From contig DILT01000013.1 of assembly GCA_002425185.1 (NCBI GenBank), positions 1-64,000 on the forward strand: a stretch of DNA of 64,000 bases, read 5' to 3'. The notes under the pieces are model-generated. The model made no database searches, was not told the origin of the DNA, and was given only the letters and a program-made list of their open reading frames with translations. A program made the translations under genes and the position numbers. Shown one piece after another: positions 23,179 to 32,654 of this stretch (position 1 is its first letter; each line of letters begins with the position of its first letter). The stretch comes from Flammeovirgaceae bacterium UBA5585. GTDB lineage: Bacteria; Bacteroidota; Bacteroidia; Cytophagales; Cyclobacteriaceae.

Positions 23179-24112
23179 GACCTTGACTCAATTGGAATAC
23201 GTAGTAGCCCTGGATACCTGGCGGCATTTTGTGCTGGCTTCTGAAAAATGCTTTGTAACCCAGCCCACCCTCAGCATGCAAATTCAAAAGCTGGAAGAAG
23301 AACTAGACGTAAAAATATTTGACCGGACCAAGCAGCCGGTTATCCCTACTGATATCGGGGTGAGCATCATCGCACAAGCCCGCATTGTACTACGTGAAGC
23401 AGCCCTGATCCATCAACTGATTGCGGAACAGAAAAATACCATGGCGGGTGAGCTTCGTATGGGTATCATTCCAACGCTTGCCCCCTACCTGTTGCCTCAG
23501 CTCTTCAAAAACATGAGTGAAAAGTATCCGCAGGTAAAACTGGTTATAAAAGAAACCATTACGGAAGAAGTAGTGCAGGAGTTAAAGAATAACCGAATTG
23601 ATTGCGGCATTGTAGTAACACCACTAAATGACACCTCCGTCAATGAGGATATCTTATTCTATGAAGAACTATTCGTTTATGTTTCAAAAAAAAATGTGCT
23701 GCACAATAAAAAATATGTATTACCCTCTGACATTGACCCCAGTCAGCTCTGGTTGCTGGAAGAAGGTCATTGTTTTCGATCTCAGATTTTAAACCTGTGT
23801 GAACTGCGTAAATATTCCGACCTCCACTTTAAATACGAAACCGGAAATATTGAAACCTTAAAAAGAATGGTTGACAAAAGTGATGGCATCACCATTCTGC
23901 CCGAACTGGCTGTAATGGAATTCAATAAAGCGCAATTGAACCAGGTAAAACGACTGAAAGAACCAAGCCCGGCTCGCGAGGTAAGCCTGGTAACACACCG
24001 CGACCACCTGAAAACAAAACTGATTAAAACACTCAAAGAAGAAATTTTAAGCATTGTTCCCAAACCCATGCACAAATTGCAAAACAAGAAGGTTGTGGAG
24101 ATAAACTATTGA
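23177..24112 (+). CDS. oxyR: LysR-family hydrogen peroxide sensor OxyR
   Basis: A 311-residue LysR-type regulator. The N-terminal helix-turn-helix (LEYVVALDTWRHFVLASEKC, then TQPTLSMQIQKLE) occupies residues 1-60 and the effector domain follows. Cysteines fall at residues 199 and 208 in EEGHCFRSQILNLC, the same spacing and numbering as the redox disulfide of Escherichia coli OxyR, so it should sense peroxide directly. It is transcribed away from katG, its expected target, with an OxyR-type site over its own start codon. Confidence 0.93.
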   Translation: MTLTQLEYVVALDTWRHFVLASEKCFVTQPTLSMQIQKLEEELDVKIFDRTKQPVIPTDIGVSIIAQARIVLREAALIHQLIAEQKNTMAGELRMGIIPTLAPYLLPQLFKNMSEKYPQVKLVIKETITEEVVQELKNNRIDCGIVVTPLNDTSVNEDILFYEELFVYVSKKNVLHNKKYVLPSDIDPSQLWLLEEGHCFRSQILNLCELRKYSDLHFKYETGNIETLKRMVDKSDGITILPELAVMEFNKAQLNQVKRLKEPSPAREVSLVTHRDHLKTKLIKTLKEEILSIVPKPMHKLQNKKVVEINY

Positions 24113-24125
24113 TGTTACGCTATTA

Positions 24126-24905
24126 TCATTCATCGTTATCAACAATATGCTGACTGATCACCCGGTATAATTCCGCAAGTTTTTCATCGTATTGTAAAAA
24201 TGCCATATGCCTGTCCAATGTTTCCAGGTCGCCACGTTTAGCGGGGCCCGTTTGCGCATACTCCGGCCCGATAGCCAGGCTCTTGTTCAGCGCTTCAGCT
24301 ATTAGTGGTTTCAGCCAATCAAAGTCAAGATCATTTTGATCGGCCACTTGTTTAGAAATACGCAACATGTGGTTGGTAAAGTTGGACGCAAACACAGCCG
24401 CTACATGCAGGGCTTTCCGTCTGTCTGAATCAATACTGAATACCTGCCGGGAAATAGCATGCCCCATTTTAAGCAGGATCTTTTCTACTGCTTCAGATTC
24501 ACTTTCAATAAAAATCGGTACATCCTTAAAATCGATTTTACGTGCCTTGCTAAACGTCTGCAAGGGGTAAAACACTCCGGTATCCGGTGTGGCGGCATAT
24601 CCTAATTTACTCAGTGACTGACTACCCGATGTATGAATCAGAATGGCATCATCGGGCAAAATAATTTCCCGGGCAACCGCTTCAATGGCATCATCCGATA
24701 CGGCTATGATAAAAATGCGTGAATCGCTGGTAGAGAAATCCAGTGTTGCTTTTACTTCCGCTTCATAAAGTCTTTCGACCAGGGCAGCTGCATGCGCAGG
24801 GTTTCGGCTGTATACTTCGCGCACGGAATAACCGGCATTGTCTAACGCGGGCGCCAGGTGCCACGCTAAATTTCCTGATCCTGCAAACGATACCGAACTG
24901 CTCAT
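24126..24905 (-). CDS. Rossmann-fold DUF2520 protein (NADP-binding, ProC-like)
   Basis: A 259-residue protein. Residues 5-25 form the dinucleotide-binding loop FAGSGNLAWHLAPAL, with a GxGxxA-type pattern. A central IHTSGSQ segment near residue 90 and the C-terminal all-helical DUF2520 part (HVAAVFASNFTNHM, then GPEYAQTGPAKRGD) complete the typical two-domain layout. Members are predicted NADP-dependent oxidoreductases, and the substrate is unknown. It converges with oxyR and is divergent from the CoA-transferase gene. Confidence 0.8.
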   Translation of the reverse strand: MSSSVSFAGSGNLAWHLAPALDNAGYSVREVYSRNPAHAAALVERLYEAEVKATLDFSTSDSRIFIIAVSDDAIEAVAREIILPDDAILIHTSGSQSLSKLGYAATPDTGVFYPLQTFSKARKIDFKDVPIFIESESEAVEKILLKMGHAISRQVFSIDSDRRKALHVAAVFASNFTNHMLRISKQVADQNDLDFDWLKPLIAEALNKSLAIGPEYAQTGPAKRGDLETLDRHMAFLQYDEKLAELYRVISQHIVDNDE

Positions 24906-24993
24906 CGCGACTAAAATTAGAGAAATAACTGATGTAAATCAGCAGCAACGTAGTAACTTATACTGTTATTTGTAGTATCAAAATCTTGTACTT

Positions 24994-26289
24994 ATGTATC
25001 CCAAAATTGTATCAGCCCGCGAAGCGGTAAAAATAATTCAATCGGGCAATCGTGTTTTTGTGCATGGCAGTGCGGCCACTCCGCAATTCTTGTTAAGAGC
25101 ATTGGCCAAACGCGCTCATGAACTGAAAAATGTTGAACTGGTGGCCGTGAGCACGCTGGGTGAATTGGAACTCGCCAAGCCGGAATACGCTGAAAGTTTT
25201 TACATCAATTCCTTATTTGTTTCAGAAAACATACGGAGTGCTATTAATGACGGTCGTGGAAATTACATTCCGATATTTCTAAGTGAGATTTCAAGATTGT
25301 TTGAAAAAAATATCCTTCCCCTCGATGTTGCCCTTTTGCACATTTCTCCACCGGATAAGCATGGCTTGTGCTCGCTGGGAGTTTCTGTGGATGTAGCCCG
25401 GGCAGCAGCCAAGCATGCCAAACATATTATTGCGCAAGTAAACCCAAATATGCCGCGTACCCACGGTGATGGCTTTATTGATATCCATCAGATACATACA
25501 CTGGTAGAAACAGACGATAACCTGCCGGAAGTTAACTACGCAGCGCAAATCACCGATTGCGACCGTACCATTGGAAAATATGTAGCCGAATTGGTGGAGG
25601 ATAGAAGCACATTGCAAATGGGTATTGGCGCTATACCCGATGCTGTACTCGAAAGCTTAACACATTGCAAAGATCTAGGGGTCCATACGGAGATGTTTTC
25701 GAATGGCGTGATCGATCTGATGAAGAAAGGTGTGATTACCAATAAATACAAAAAGAAACACCGCGGCAAAACGGTAACGTCCTTTGCCATTGGCTCACGC
25801 GATCTGTATTCATTTATTGATGACAATCCACAATTTGCTTTTCTGGAAGCTGAATATGTGAATGATGGGCGTATTATCCGAACTAACCCGAAAGTGGTGG
25901 CTATTAACAGCGCTATAGAGATTGATATTACCGGGCAAGTATGTGCTGATTCGATTGGTACCTACCAGTATTCTGGTGTTGGCGGGCAAATGGATTTTAT
26001 ACGGGGCGCTTCCTTATCAGAAGGCGGCAAGCCCATTATAGCCATGGGCTCTGCAACTAAAAAAGGTGCTTCTAAAATTGTTCCTTTTCTGAAACAGGGA
26101 GCAGGTGTGGTAACCACGCGGGCACACATGCATTACGTTGTTACCGAGTATGGAGTAGCGTATCTGTACGGCAAAAATTTACGTCAGCGGGCTTATGAGT
26201 TAATGCGCATTGCCCACCCCGATAATCGTGAAGCATTAGAGCAGGAAATCATCAAGCGGTTTGGAAGCAACGTATACGCGGTGCAGTAA
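24994..26289 (+). CDS. Acetyl-CoA hydrolase/CoA-transferase family protein
   Basis: A 431-residue member of the acetyl-CoA hydrolase/4-hydroxybutyrate CoA-transferase family, with N- and C-terminal halves of the same fold. The catalytic glutamate is seen in HTEMFSNGVIDL. Other family signs are GIGAIPDAV and GSGGQMDF-like (GVGGQMDFIRGA), with ITTRAHVHYVVTEYG-like residues (VTTRAHMHYVVTEYG) near the C-terminus. It moves CoA between short-chain acids such as acetate, or hydrolyses acyl-CoA; which one cannot be told. The stop is directly followed by the convergent cysteine desulfurase. Confidence 0.9.
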   Translation: MYPKIVSAREAVKIIQSGNRVFVHGSAATPQFLLRALAKRAHELKNVELVAVSTLGELELAKPEYAESFYINSLFVSENIRSAINDGRGNYIPIFLSEISRLFEKNILPLDVALLHISPPDKHGLCSLGVSVDVARAAAKHAKHIIAQVNPNMPRTHGDGFIDIHQIHTLVETDDNLPEVNYAAQITDCDRTIGKYVAELVEDRSTLQMGIGAIPDAVLESLTHCKDLGVHTEMFSNGVIDLMKKGVITNKYKKKHRGKTVTSFAIGSRDLYSFIDDNPQFAFLEAEYVNDGRIIRTNPKVVAINSAIEIDITGQVCADSIGTYQYSGVGGQMDFIRGASLSEGGKPIIAMGSATKKGASKIVPFLKQGAGVVTTRAHMHYVVTEYGVAYLYGKNLRQRAYELMRIAHPDNREALEQEIIKRFGSNVYAVQ

Positions 26290-27429
26290 TCAGGCTTCTA
26301 CCTTATAAAGTTCAGCCAGTTTTTCTACCGCGAAATCTATCTCTTCAGCTGTATTGTATTTGCTGAAGGAAAAACGAACTGCCGCCCGCTTGGATTGCGG
26401 GTAAAGAGCAGCCAACACATGCGAGCCTGTTGTGGCTCCGCTGGAGCAGGCGCTACCGCCCGATGCGGATATACCCTGAAGATCAAGGTTGAAAAGAAGT
26501 AAACTGCTATCATCGGTTTCGGGCAAGCTTACATTTAATACGGTATACAGGCTGCGTTCAAGGTTGGCCGAGTCACCATTGAACCTAACGCCCGGAATAT
26601 TTTCTTTCAGCTTTTCAATCATGCGCGATTTTAAAGCCGTGATGTGTTGCACATGATCATCCATTTCGCGATAAGCAATTTCCAATGCCTTGGCCAATCC
26701 GATAATGCCGTAAACATTTTCTGTTCCGCCTCGCATGTTGCGCTCCTGCGCTCCACCATGAATGAAGGAATGAATTTTTTTGTCCTTACGGATGTACATG
26801 AAGCCAGCACCTTTCGGGCCATGGAATTTGTGTGCTCCGGCCGTCATGCCGCACACTTTCAACGTGCGCATGTCGTGGCGATAGTGCCCTACTGTTTGCA
26901 CAGTATCGGAATGAAAGAATGCACCATGCGCTTCACATAATTCTCCAACCCGATTAATGTCCAGCAGATTACCGATCTCGTTGTTAGCGTGCATCAGCGA
27001 AACCATGGCGTTGGAATGTTTTTTCAATAACGCTTCCAGGTCACTCAATTCAACATGGCCGCTTTCATCGAGTTTAACCATGTGCAATTCAGCCTTACCA
27101 TGATTTGTCAGATTTTCGAGCGTATGTGTTACCGCATGGTGCTCGATGGGAGATGAAATAATATGCTTGATGTTGTAGGTTTCCGCAGCGCATACCAAAA
27201 TGGCATTGTCGGCCTCTGTACCCCCAGAGGTAAAAATGATCTCGCCCGGGGAACAATTCAGCAACTCAGCAACTTTTTTACGCGATGACTCAATGGCTGC
27301 ACGTACCTTACGCCCGTGGGCATGGGTTGATGATGGATTGCCAAAATCTTCAAGCATGAAGGGCTTCATGGCTTCAAACACTTCGGGATCGAGAGGGGTG
27401 GTGGCTGCGTTATCGAGGTAAATGCGCAT
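26290..27429 (-). CDS. Cysteine desulfurase (NifS/IscS family)
   Basis: A 379-residue PLP enzyme that takes sulfur from cysteine for Fe-S clusters and thiolated compounds. The N-terminal YLDNAATTPLDP, the PLP lysine K201 in AGAHKFHGPKG and the persulfide-forming cysteine C328 in GGSACSSGA are all visible. The short active-site loop around C328 is of the NifS/IscS type rather than SufS. No scaffold gene lies next to it, so the acceptor is unknown. A TATTTTTG promoter box lies 20 bp upstream. Confidence 0.93.
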   Translation of the reverse strand: MRIYLDNAATTPLDPEVFEAMKPFMLEDFGNPSSTHAHGRKVRAAIESSRKKVAELLNCSPGEIIFTSGGTEADNAILVCAAETYNIKHIISSPIEHHAVTHTLENLTNHGKAELHMVKLDESGHVELSDLEALLKKHSNAMVSLMHANNEIGNLLDINRVGELCEAHGAFFHSDTVQTVGHYRHDMRTLKVCGMTAGAHKFHGPKGAGFMYIRKDKKIHSFIHGGAQERNMRGGTENVYGIIGLAKALEIAYREMDDHVQHITALKSRMIEKLKENIPGVRFNGDSANLERSLYTVLNVSLPETDDSSLLLFNLDLQGISASGGSACSSGATTGSHVLAALYPQSKRAAVRFSFSKYNTAEEIDFAVEKLAELYKVEA

Positions 27430-27448
27430 GTTTCAAACGATTACGGGG

Positions 27449-27456
27449 CAAAAATA
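27449..27456 (-). promoter_or_regulatory. Bacteroidota -7 box for the cysteine desulfurase gene
   Basis: On the minus strand this reads TATTTTTG, matching the TAnnTTTG -7 element of Bacteroidota promoters. It lies 20 bp before the start codon at 27,429. Confidence 0.5.
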
Positions 27457-27517
27457 ACGAAAATCACGGTCAACCATTTACTACCGGTTGATGATAAAAA
27501 TCATTACCCCATTAAGC

Positions 27518-28906
27518 TTATTTTGTGATCAAACTACTGATGTCATCCATAATCCGTCTGGCCAGGGCATCAGCCTTTTTTGCATCCTGCGATTCCGCGT
27601 AAATGCGAATGATCGGCTCTGTGTTGGACTTACGTAAATGCAACCACTCTTTTGTTGATTCAAAGTCAATCTTTACGCCATCAGCCGTGTTGATCTTTTC
27701 ATGCACATACTTCTTTTGCACCGCTTCCAATATTGCATCTACAGGTATGCCCGGTGTGAGTTCAATTTTATTTTTAGAGATGAAATAATCCGGATAGGTT
27801 TTTCGCAAATCAGAAACCTTCAATCCCGATTTCGCCAGGTGTGTTAAGAACAAGGCAATGCCCATCAGTGCATCACGGCCATAGTGCAGCTCCGGAAAAA
27901 TTACTCCGCCATTTCCTTCACCACCAATGATGGCCTTCGTTTCCTTCATTACGTTTACCACATTCACTTCGCCCACCGAGGCAGCCGTATATATTCCTCC
28001 TGCTTTTTCAGTTACATCGCGTAGCGCGCGCGTAGAGGACAGATTTGAAACGGTATTCCCTTTCTTCCTTTTTAATATAGAATCGGCAACCGCCACCAGC
28101 GTGTACTCTTCACCAAAGGGCTTTCCATCTTCCTGTACTAAGGCAAGCCGGTCAACATCCGGATCAACCACAATACCCAAATCACATTTATTTTTCTTAA
28201 CAGCCAAACAAATGGCTTCGATGTTTTCCGGAAGGGGTTCTGGATTATGTGGAAACCTGCCGGTGGGCTCGCAATACAATTCCACTACTTTTTTCACACC
28301 CAGTCTTTTCAATAATGGTGGCACTGAAATTCCACCGGTTGAATTAACAGCATCAACAGCAATGGTAAACTTTGCTTTTTTTATCGCCTTCACATCTACC
28401 CACTTACTTTTCAAAATCAGGTCGATGTGCTTTTTGATATAGGTATCGTTGCGGGTGTATCTTCCAAGATTAGTTACATCAGCAAAAGTAAAATTATCAG
28501 CTTCAGCAAGACGCAATACTGCCGCGCCATCAGCCGCGGAAATAAACTCCCCTTTTTCATTTAACAACTTTAAAGCATTCCATTGCCCGGGATTATGACT
28601 GGCCGTAAGGATGATCCCTCCTCCGGCTTTTTCAAGCGGCACGGCAATTTCAACAGTAGGTGTAGTAGAAAGGCCAAGATCAATAACATCCAATCCCAAA
28701 GCCTGTAGGGTTGAACTCACCAATGTGCTTACCAACTCACCTGAAACACGGGCATCGCGCCCAATCACCACTTTTTTTCCCTTTCGGGAGATAACCCATG
28801 TGCCAAAGGCAGCAGCAAATTTTACAACATCAACAGGTGTTAGGTTGTCGCCAGGCTTACCCCCAAGGGTACCACGGAAACCGGAGATAGATTTAATGAG
28901 CGCCAC
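27518..28906 (-). CDS. glmM: Phosphoglucosamine mutase
   Basis: A 462-residue alpha-D-phosphohexomutase. The phosphoserine loop is TASHNPGQWN with the catalytic serine at residue 103, the metal-binding loop is DPDVDRLA near residue 245, the sugar-binding loop is GGEGNGG near residue 328, and the phosphate-binding loop is RKSNTEPIIR near residue 428. The GGEGNGG loop favours glucosamine-6-phosphate to glucosamine-1-phosphate conversion, the step feeding UDP-GlcNAc and peptidoglycan, but phosphomannomutase or phosphoglucomutase activity cannot be excluded. It is a single gene with its own promoter box. Confidence 0.88.
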   Translation of the reverse strand: MALIKSISGFRGTLGGKPGDNLTPVDVVKFAAAFGTWVISRKGKKVVIGRDARVSGELVSTLVSSTLQALGLDVIDLGLSTTPTVEIAVPLEKAGGGIILTASHNPGQWNALKLLNEKGEFISAADGAAVLRLAEADNFTFADVTNLGRYTRNDTYIKKHIDLILKSKWVDVKAIKKAKFTIAVDAVNSTGGISVPPLLKRLGVKKVVELYCEPTGRFPHNPEPLPENIEAICLAVKKNKCDLGIVVDPDVDRLALVQEDGKPFGEEYTLVAVADSILKRKKGNTVSNLSSTRALRDVTEKAGGIYTAASVGEVNVVNVMKETKAIIGGEGNGGVIFPELHYGRDALMGIALFLTHLAKSGLKVSDLRKTYPDYFISKNKIELTPGIPVDAILEAVQKKYVHEKINTADGVKIDFESTKEWLHLRKSNTEPIIRIYAESQDAKKADALARRIMDDISSLITK

Positions 28907-28932
28907 AGTTTATTAAGCGTTAAAACAATTTT

Positions 28933-28940
28933 CAAAGATA
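28933..28940 (-). promoter_or_regulatory. Bacteroidota -7 box for glmM
   Basis: The minus strand reads TATCTTTG, a full TAnnTTTG match. It is 27 bp upstream of the glmM start. Confidence 0.5.
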
Positions 28941-28970
28941 TGGATTTCAAGGTCACCGGATAGTCAGGTG

Positions 28971-29207
28971 TCAGGCCTTCTTTACGGATGGGAAAGCTTC
29001 AGCATGACCTTTCGGATCGCCACAGGCAGGGTCATTTGCTGTAATGGTTTTACCGCAAAAGCCACACGCTTCGCCCTCTTTATTTAAAAACGGACTCTGC
29101 GATGCGCACGTGCCCTTAAACTCTCCGTTCTTTAAAAAAATAAGCCGGACCGACATCAGGATAAAGAAAAGAGCCAGAACACCAATGGTCAGCAGAAGAA
29201 CAATCAT
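28971..29207 (-). CDS. Small membrane protein with cysteine cluster
   Basis: A 78-residue protein with one transmembrane segment (residues 2-24) and a cytoplasmic or periplasmic tail carrying four cysteines, in GTCASQSPFLNKEGEACGFCGK and DPACGDP. The layout of one anchor followed by a GTC...C..C...C cluster resembles NqrM-type proteins that help mature Na+-NQR by binding iron, but the match is loose and no nqr gene is nearby. It is more safely called a conserved membrane protein of Bacteroidota. Confidence 0.55.
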   Translation of the reverse strand: MIVLLLTIGVLALFFILMSVRLIFLKNGEFKGTCASQSPFLNKEGEACGFCGKTITANDPACGDPKGHAEAFPSVKKA

Positions 29208-29314
29208 AATTTGAATTTAGCTTTACGATCTTAGATTGATGATTCAAACGTAACTTGGGACAAAATTACTGAACAGTTTATCAACAGCCTAAAAAGTCAA
29301 TTCGTTCCTGCCGT

Positions 29315-30127
29315 ATGAAAAAACCGCTTTCCTCACCCGACCCAAACCGCGAAGCCAAGGTAAAGGCCTTCGACCGGCTGCTTACCATTATGGATGAGCT
29401 GCGCGAAAATTGTCCGTGGGATAAAAAACAAACGCTGGAAAGCCTGCGGCATTTAACCATAGAAGAAACCTACGAACTCTCGGATTCCATTTTGGACGGC
29501 AACCTGTCGGAAATAAAAAAGGAATTGGGTGATTTGATGCTGCACAATGTCTTCTACGCCCGCATTGCTTCTGAAAAAGGTGTATTTGATGTAGCCGATG
29601 TGCTGAACAGCATTTGCGACAAATTGATTGAACGCCATCCGCATGTATATGGTGATGTTGTGGCAACAGATGAAGAGACGGTAAAAGCCAACTGGGAAAA
29701 AATCAAGCTCAACACCGGGAACAAATCCGTGTTGGAAGGTGTGCCGAAATCTTTACCGGCTATGGTTAAGGCTATTCGCATTCAGGACAAAGCCCGGGGT
29801 GTGGGCTTTGATTGGGAAAAGAAAGAACAGGTGTGGGAAAAGGTAGAGGAAGAAATGCGTGAATTCAAAATGGAATTCAATGCAGTTGAGCCCGAAAAAA
29901 TCGACCGCGAAAAAGCCACGGCTGAATTTGGCGACCTATTGTTCTCCCTGGTAAATTATGCCCGCTTCATCAGCATCGACCCGGAAGAAGCCCTTGAGCG
30001 AACGAATAAAAAATTCATCAGGCGCTTTCAATTTTTGGAACGCGAATCGGCCAGGGATGGAAAGAAGCTGGGTGACATGACGTTGGAAGAAATGGATGTA
30101 TATTGGGAACGAGCCAAATCAATTTAA
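29315..30127 (+). CDS. mazG: Nucleoside triphosphate pyrophosphohydrolase
   Basis: A 270-residue MazG protein with two tandem all-alpha NTP-PPase domains. The first contains CPWDKKQTLESLRHLTIEETYEL and the metal-binding EELGD-type sequence (KKELGDLMLHNVFYA). The second contains a weaker EFGDLLFSLVNYARF. It hydrolyses dNTPs and NTPs to monophosphates, removing damaged nucleotides and lowering (p)ppGpp. The following small membrane protein starts 11 bp after it. Confidence 0.92.
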   Translation: MKKPLSSPDPNREAKVKAFDRLLTIMDELRENCPWDKKQTLESLRHLTIEETYELSDSILDGNLSEIKKELGDLMLHNVFYARIASEKGVFDVADVLNSICDKLIERHPHVYGDVVATDEETVKANWEKIKLNTGNKSVLEGVPKSLPAMVKAIRIQDKARGVGFDWEKKEQVWEKVEEEMREFKMEFNAVEPEKIDREKATAEFGDLLFSLVNYARFISIDPEEALERTNKKFIRRFQFLERESARDGKKLGDMTLEEMDVYWERAKSI

Positions 30128-30138
30128 GTACCTGAAAA

Positions 30139-30471
30139 ATGGAGTTGCTTTACTTGCATCTTATGCTGGGGCCGTTGATGGTCGTACTGTCGTTCATTTT
30201 CAAGCGTTTCCCACCTAAGAAAATTAATCCTATTTACGGTTACCGCACACCCCGGTCAATGCGAAGTCAGGAAGCATGGGATTGTGCCAATCGCTATTGC
30301 ACGCATGCATTTTTTATCGTTTCTGGACTTACTTGTGTGGTTCAGGTAATAACCTATTCACTGATGCCCTCTGCTCAAGCAATAATGTGGTCATCCGGAT
30401 TTTTGGTAGTGGGCCTGATAGCTGTAATTCCGCTTACCGAGATGCATCTAAAGAAAAAAGGCTTCAACTAA
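30139..30471 (+). CDS. SdpI/YhfL family membrane protein
   Basis: A 110-residue protein with three hydrophobic segments (about 5-22, 52-70 and 79-97). The signature INPIYGYRTPRSMRSQEAWDCANRY is typical of SdpI-family proteins, some of which give immunity to the SdpC toxin. In this context the function is unknown. Cotranscription with mazG is likely from the 11 bp gap. The stop is 5 bp from the convergent antiporter gene. Confidence 0.75.
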   Translation: MELLYLHLMLGPLMVVLSFIFKRFPPKKINPIYGYRTPRSMRSQEAWDCANRYCTHAFFIVSGLTCVVQVITYSLMPSAQAIMWSSGFLVVGLIAVIPLTEMHLKKKGFN

Positions 30472-30476
30472 GCGGT

Positions 30477-31724
30477 CTAAGTTTTCCATTTTCGGCTTAA
30501 ACTCCATTTCATCAATGGTCCGCTGGTCATGCTGGTAACAAGTGCCATAATGACCAATGAAACGAAAACCTTTTCATTGATCAACCCATTTTCAAGCGCA
30601 ATCAAACCTAAAATAATTTCCATTGCGCCACGCGCATTCATACCAAAACCCGCGGCCAGCGATTCCTTCCAGCTAAAACCACCAAGGCGAGCGCCTAAAC
30701 CACTGCCGATAATTTTACCGGCAAAGGCTATTATCAAAATGACGATCGTTAGCATCAGATCAAAGTTGGCTATGAAATTAACCCGAAGCCCAATGGAGAC
30801 AAAAAACAAGGGAGCAAAAATGTTATTGATAAACTGATGGACAATTTCTTTTGCGCGCTCGGAAAAGTGTTCTGAATCACCCAACGCAACACCGATAATA
30901 AATGCCCCAAAGATGGCGTGAATACCAATGTACTCGGTAAAGGCCGCACCCATAAAACATAATGCTAGCGATAACGCCAGTACCCCCCCGGGCCATGCCA
31001 TTCGCTTATTGGCCCATGGCAAAGCCCGGTTCAGCACACCGCGCCCAATCGTGAGCATAAATACAGCAAACCCAACGGTGAGCAGTATAGTATTTACCAA
31101 AGAAATATCGGCCTGTCGCCCGATCATACCCAGGATAACGGAGAAAATAAGCCAACCGATAATATCATCCACCATAGCGGATGCCACAACCAACAATCCA
31201 ATTCTGGATTTAAATAAATTCAAATCCATCAGTATCCGAACAATAACCGGCAAAGCCGAAATGGCCATGGCCGTGCCCATAAACAAGGCAAATACAATCC
31301 GTTCGCCTTCATTGGCATAACCAAAAAAATCAGTTAAGAAATAAGGAAAAATAAATCCAATACCGAACGGAATCAAAAGTCCCATTAAGCTGGTGACAAC
31401 GGCTTGTCTTCCCTGTTGCCAAACAATTTTAAGGTCAACTTCAAGGCCGGCTATAAACAACAACATGACAACAGCAACCTGAACAATGCCTGCCAACACA
31501 ATACCCGATGAGCTTCCAACCGGAAACAAAATGAGAAACCAATCGGGCTTTAGCATGCCCAGAATGGTTGGACCAAGTAAAACTCCGGCAACGATCTCAC
31601 CGATTACAGCTGGTTGCTTAAACTTACGCGCAACTTCAGCAAAAAATCTTCCTGCAAATAGCATAACGCTCAATTGCAGTAAGAGCTGTACCACTTCCGT
31701 ATGACTAATCTTACCCATGTGCAC
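30477..31724 (-). CDS. Cation:proton antiporter (CPA2 type)
   Basis: A 415-residue integral membrane protein with about 12 hydrophobic segments of the Na+/H+ exchanger fold. Family signs are the KQPAVIGEIVAGVLLGPTILG start, the ion-site pair of the unwound helix in ASAMVDDIIGWLIF, and RGAMEIILGLIAL near the C-terminus. There is no C-terminal TrkA-N domain. It exchanges Na+ or K+ for protons, and the ion is not predictable. It overlaps the Usp gene by 14 bp, so a stress-linked operon is likely. Confidence 0.9.
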   Translation of the reverse strand: MHMGKISHTEVVQLLLQLSVMLFAGRFFAEVARKFKQPAVIGEIVAGVLLGPTILGMLKPDWFLILFPVGSSSGIVLAGIVQVAVVMLLFIAGLEVDLKIVWQQGRQAVVTSLMGLLIPFGIGFIFPYFLTDFFGYANEGERIVFALFMGTAMAISALPVIVRILMDLNLFKSRIGLLVVASAMVDDIIGWLIFSVILGMIGRQADISLVNTILLTVGFAVFMLTIGRGVLNRALPWANKRMAWPGGVLALSLALCFMGAAFTEYIGIHAIFGAFIIGVALGDSEHFSERAKEIVHQFINNIFAPLFFVSIGLRVNFIANFDLMLTIVILIIAFAGKIIGSGLGARLGGFSWKESLAAGFGMNARGAMEIILGLIALENGLINEKVFVSLVIMALVTSMTSGPLMKWSLSRKWKT

Positions 31725-32574
31725 GCTCCTTTCCGGTTTGAGCGGATACTACCAGAATATTGCACGGCAAGTCAGCAAAAATATACTCAAGGTCATGAGG
31801 AAAAATCCGATCCAATAACCGTAATCTTTGTGGTGGAGCCGGAACAATCAGTAAGTCGGCTTGCTTCCGCCTGGCAAACTGGGCGATCTCAAAACCTGAT
31901 TTACCCGCCAGTATTTTAATGTTGATTTTTACACCGGCATGATTGATCTTTCCTAACAAACGCTGAACGTTATCAACCTCTGTTTCAATCAATGAATTCC
32001 TGAGTTGCGCATACTCTTCTTCAGTCACCTGGTCGGCCGATGACATGGTTAAGCCAAACAATTTAACTTCACGTGCCACATGCAACCATTTTGATTTTTC
32101 TTTCAAAGCCAACCGGCAGGCAATAGTCAGCGTGTCTTGTACCGTTTCATGATCATCCACACTCACAACAATATTGTCGAATGGCTTAGGGTTAACGGTT
32201 GGCTGAACAAGGGTAAGCACCGAGCAATTGGCCTTTCGTAAAATTCTGCGTGCAATAGAACCAACATAGTGTTGCAACAGGCCCTCCTGCTGCAAGGCAC
32301 CGGCCACCAATAAATCGATACCCGCTTCCTGGCAAGTCTTTAAAATCTGTTCACTGGGATTTCCGCTTCGCCAGCATACAGTTACCGACTGGCTGTTTAA
32401 GTTATGTTTAGCCAGCAAGGCCTCGAGAACTTTCTTTTCGACATCTCCATGAGCACCCACATGAATAAGCACCAGTTCGGCCTGCCATAAATTCTTCAGC
32501 CGAATGGTTTCTGCCAACAAAGCCTCCGCACGAGGAGAAAAGGCAATGGCCAGTCCTATTTTTCTAAATAGCAT
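31711..32574 (-). CDS. Tandem-domain universal stress protein
   Basis: A 287-residue cytoplasmic protein of two UspA-like domains (about residues 1-138 and 145-280). The first carries ...GALQQEGLLQHYVGSIARRILRKANCSVLTL, with the ATP-loop glycine pattern partly kept; the second ends in a PCNILVV strand. Its gene is upstream of the antiporter and overlaps it. Pairing of Usp domains with CPA2 antiporters is common and suggests regulation of ion exchange by stress, which is inferred here. Confidence 0.88.
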   Translation of the reverse strand: MLFRKIGLAIAFSPRAEALLAETIRLKNLWQAELVLIHVGAHGDVEKKVLEALLAKHNLNSQSVTVCWRSGNPSEQILKTCQEAGIDLLVAGALQQEGLLQHYVGSIARRILRKANCSVLTLVQPTVNPKPFDNIVVSVDDHETVQDTLTIACRLALKEKSKWLHVAREVKLFGLTMSSADQVTEEEYAQLRNSLIETEVDNVQRLLGKINHAGVKINIKILAGKSGFEIAQFARRKQADLLIVPAPPQRLRLLDRIFPHDLEYIFADLPCNILVVSAQTGKERAHG

Positions 32575-32654
32575 AGTTTAAAGAGCCAATAAGTTATCTA
32601 TTTTTATCCAATAGAAATCAGATTTTTTGATTTACTCAATACCAGGGGAGGACT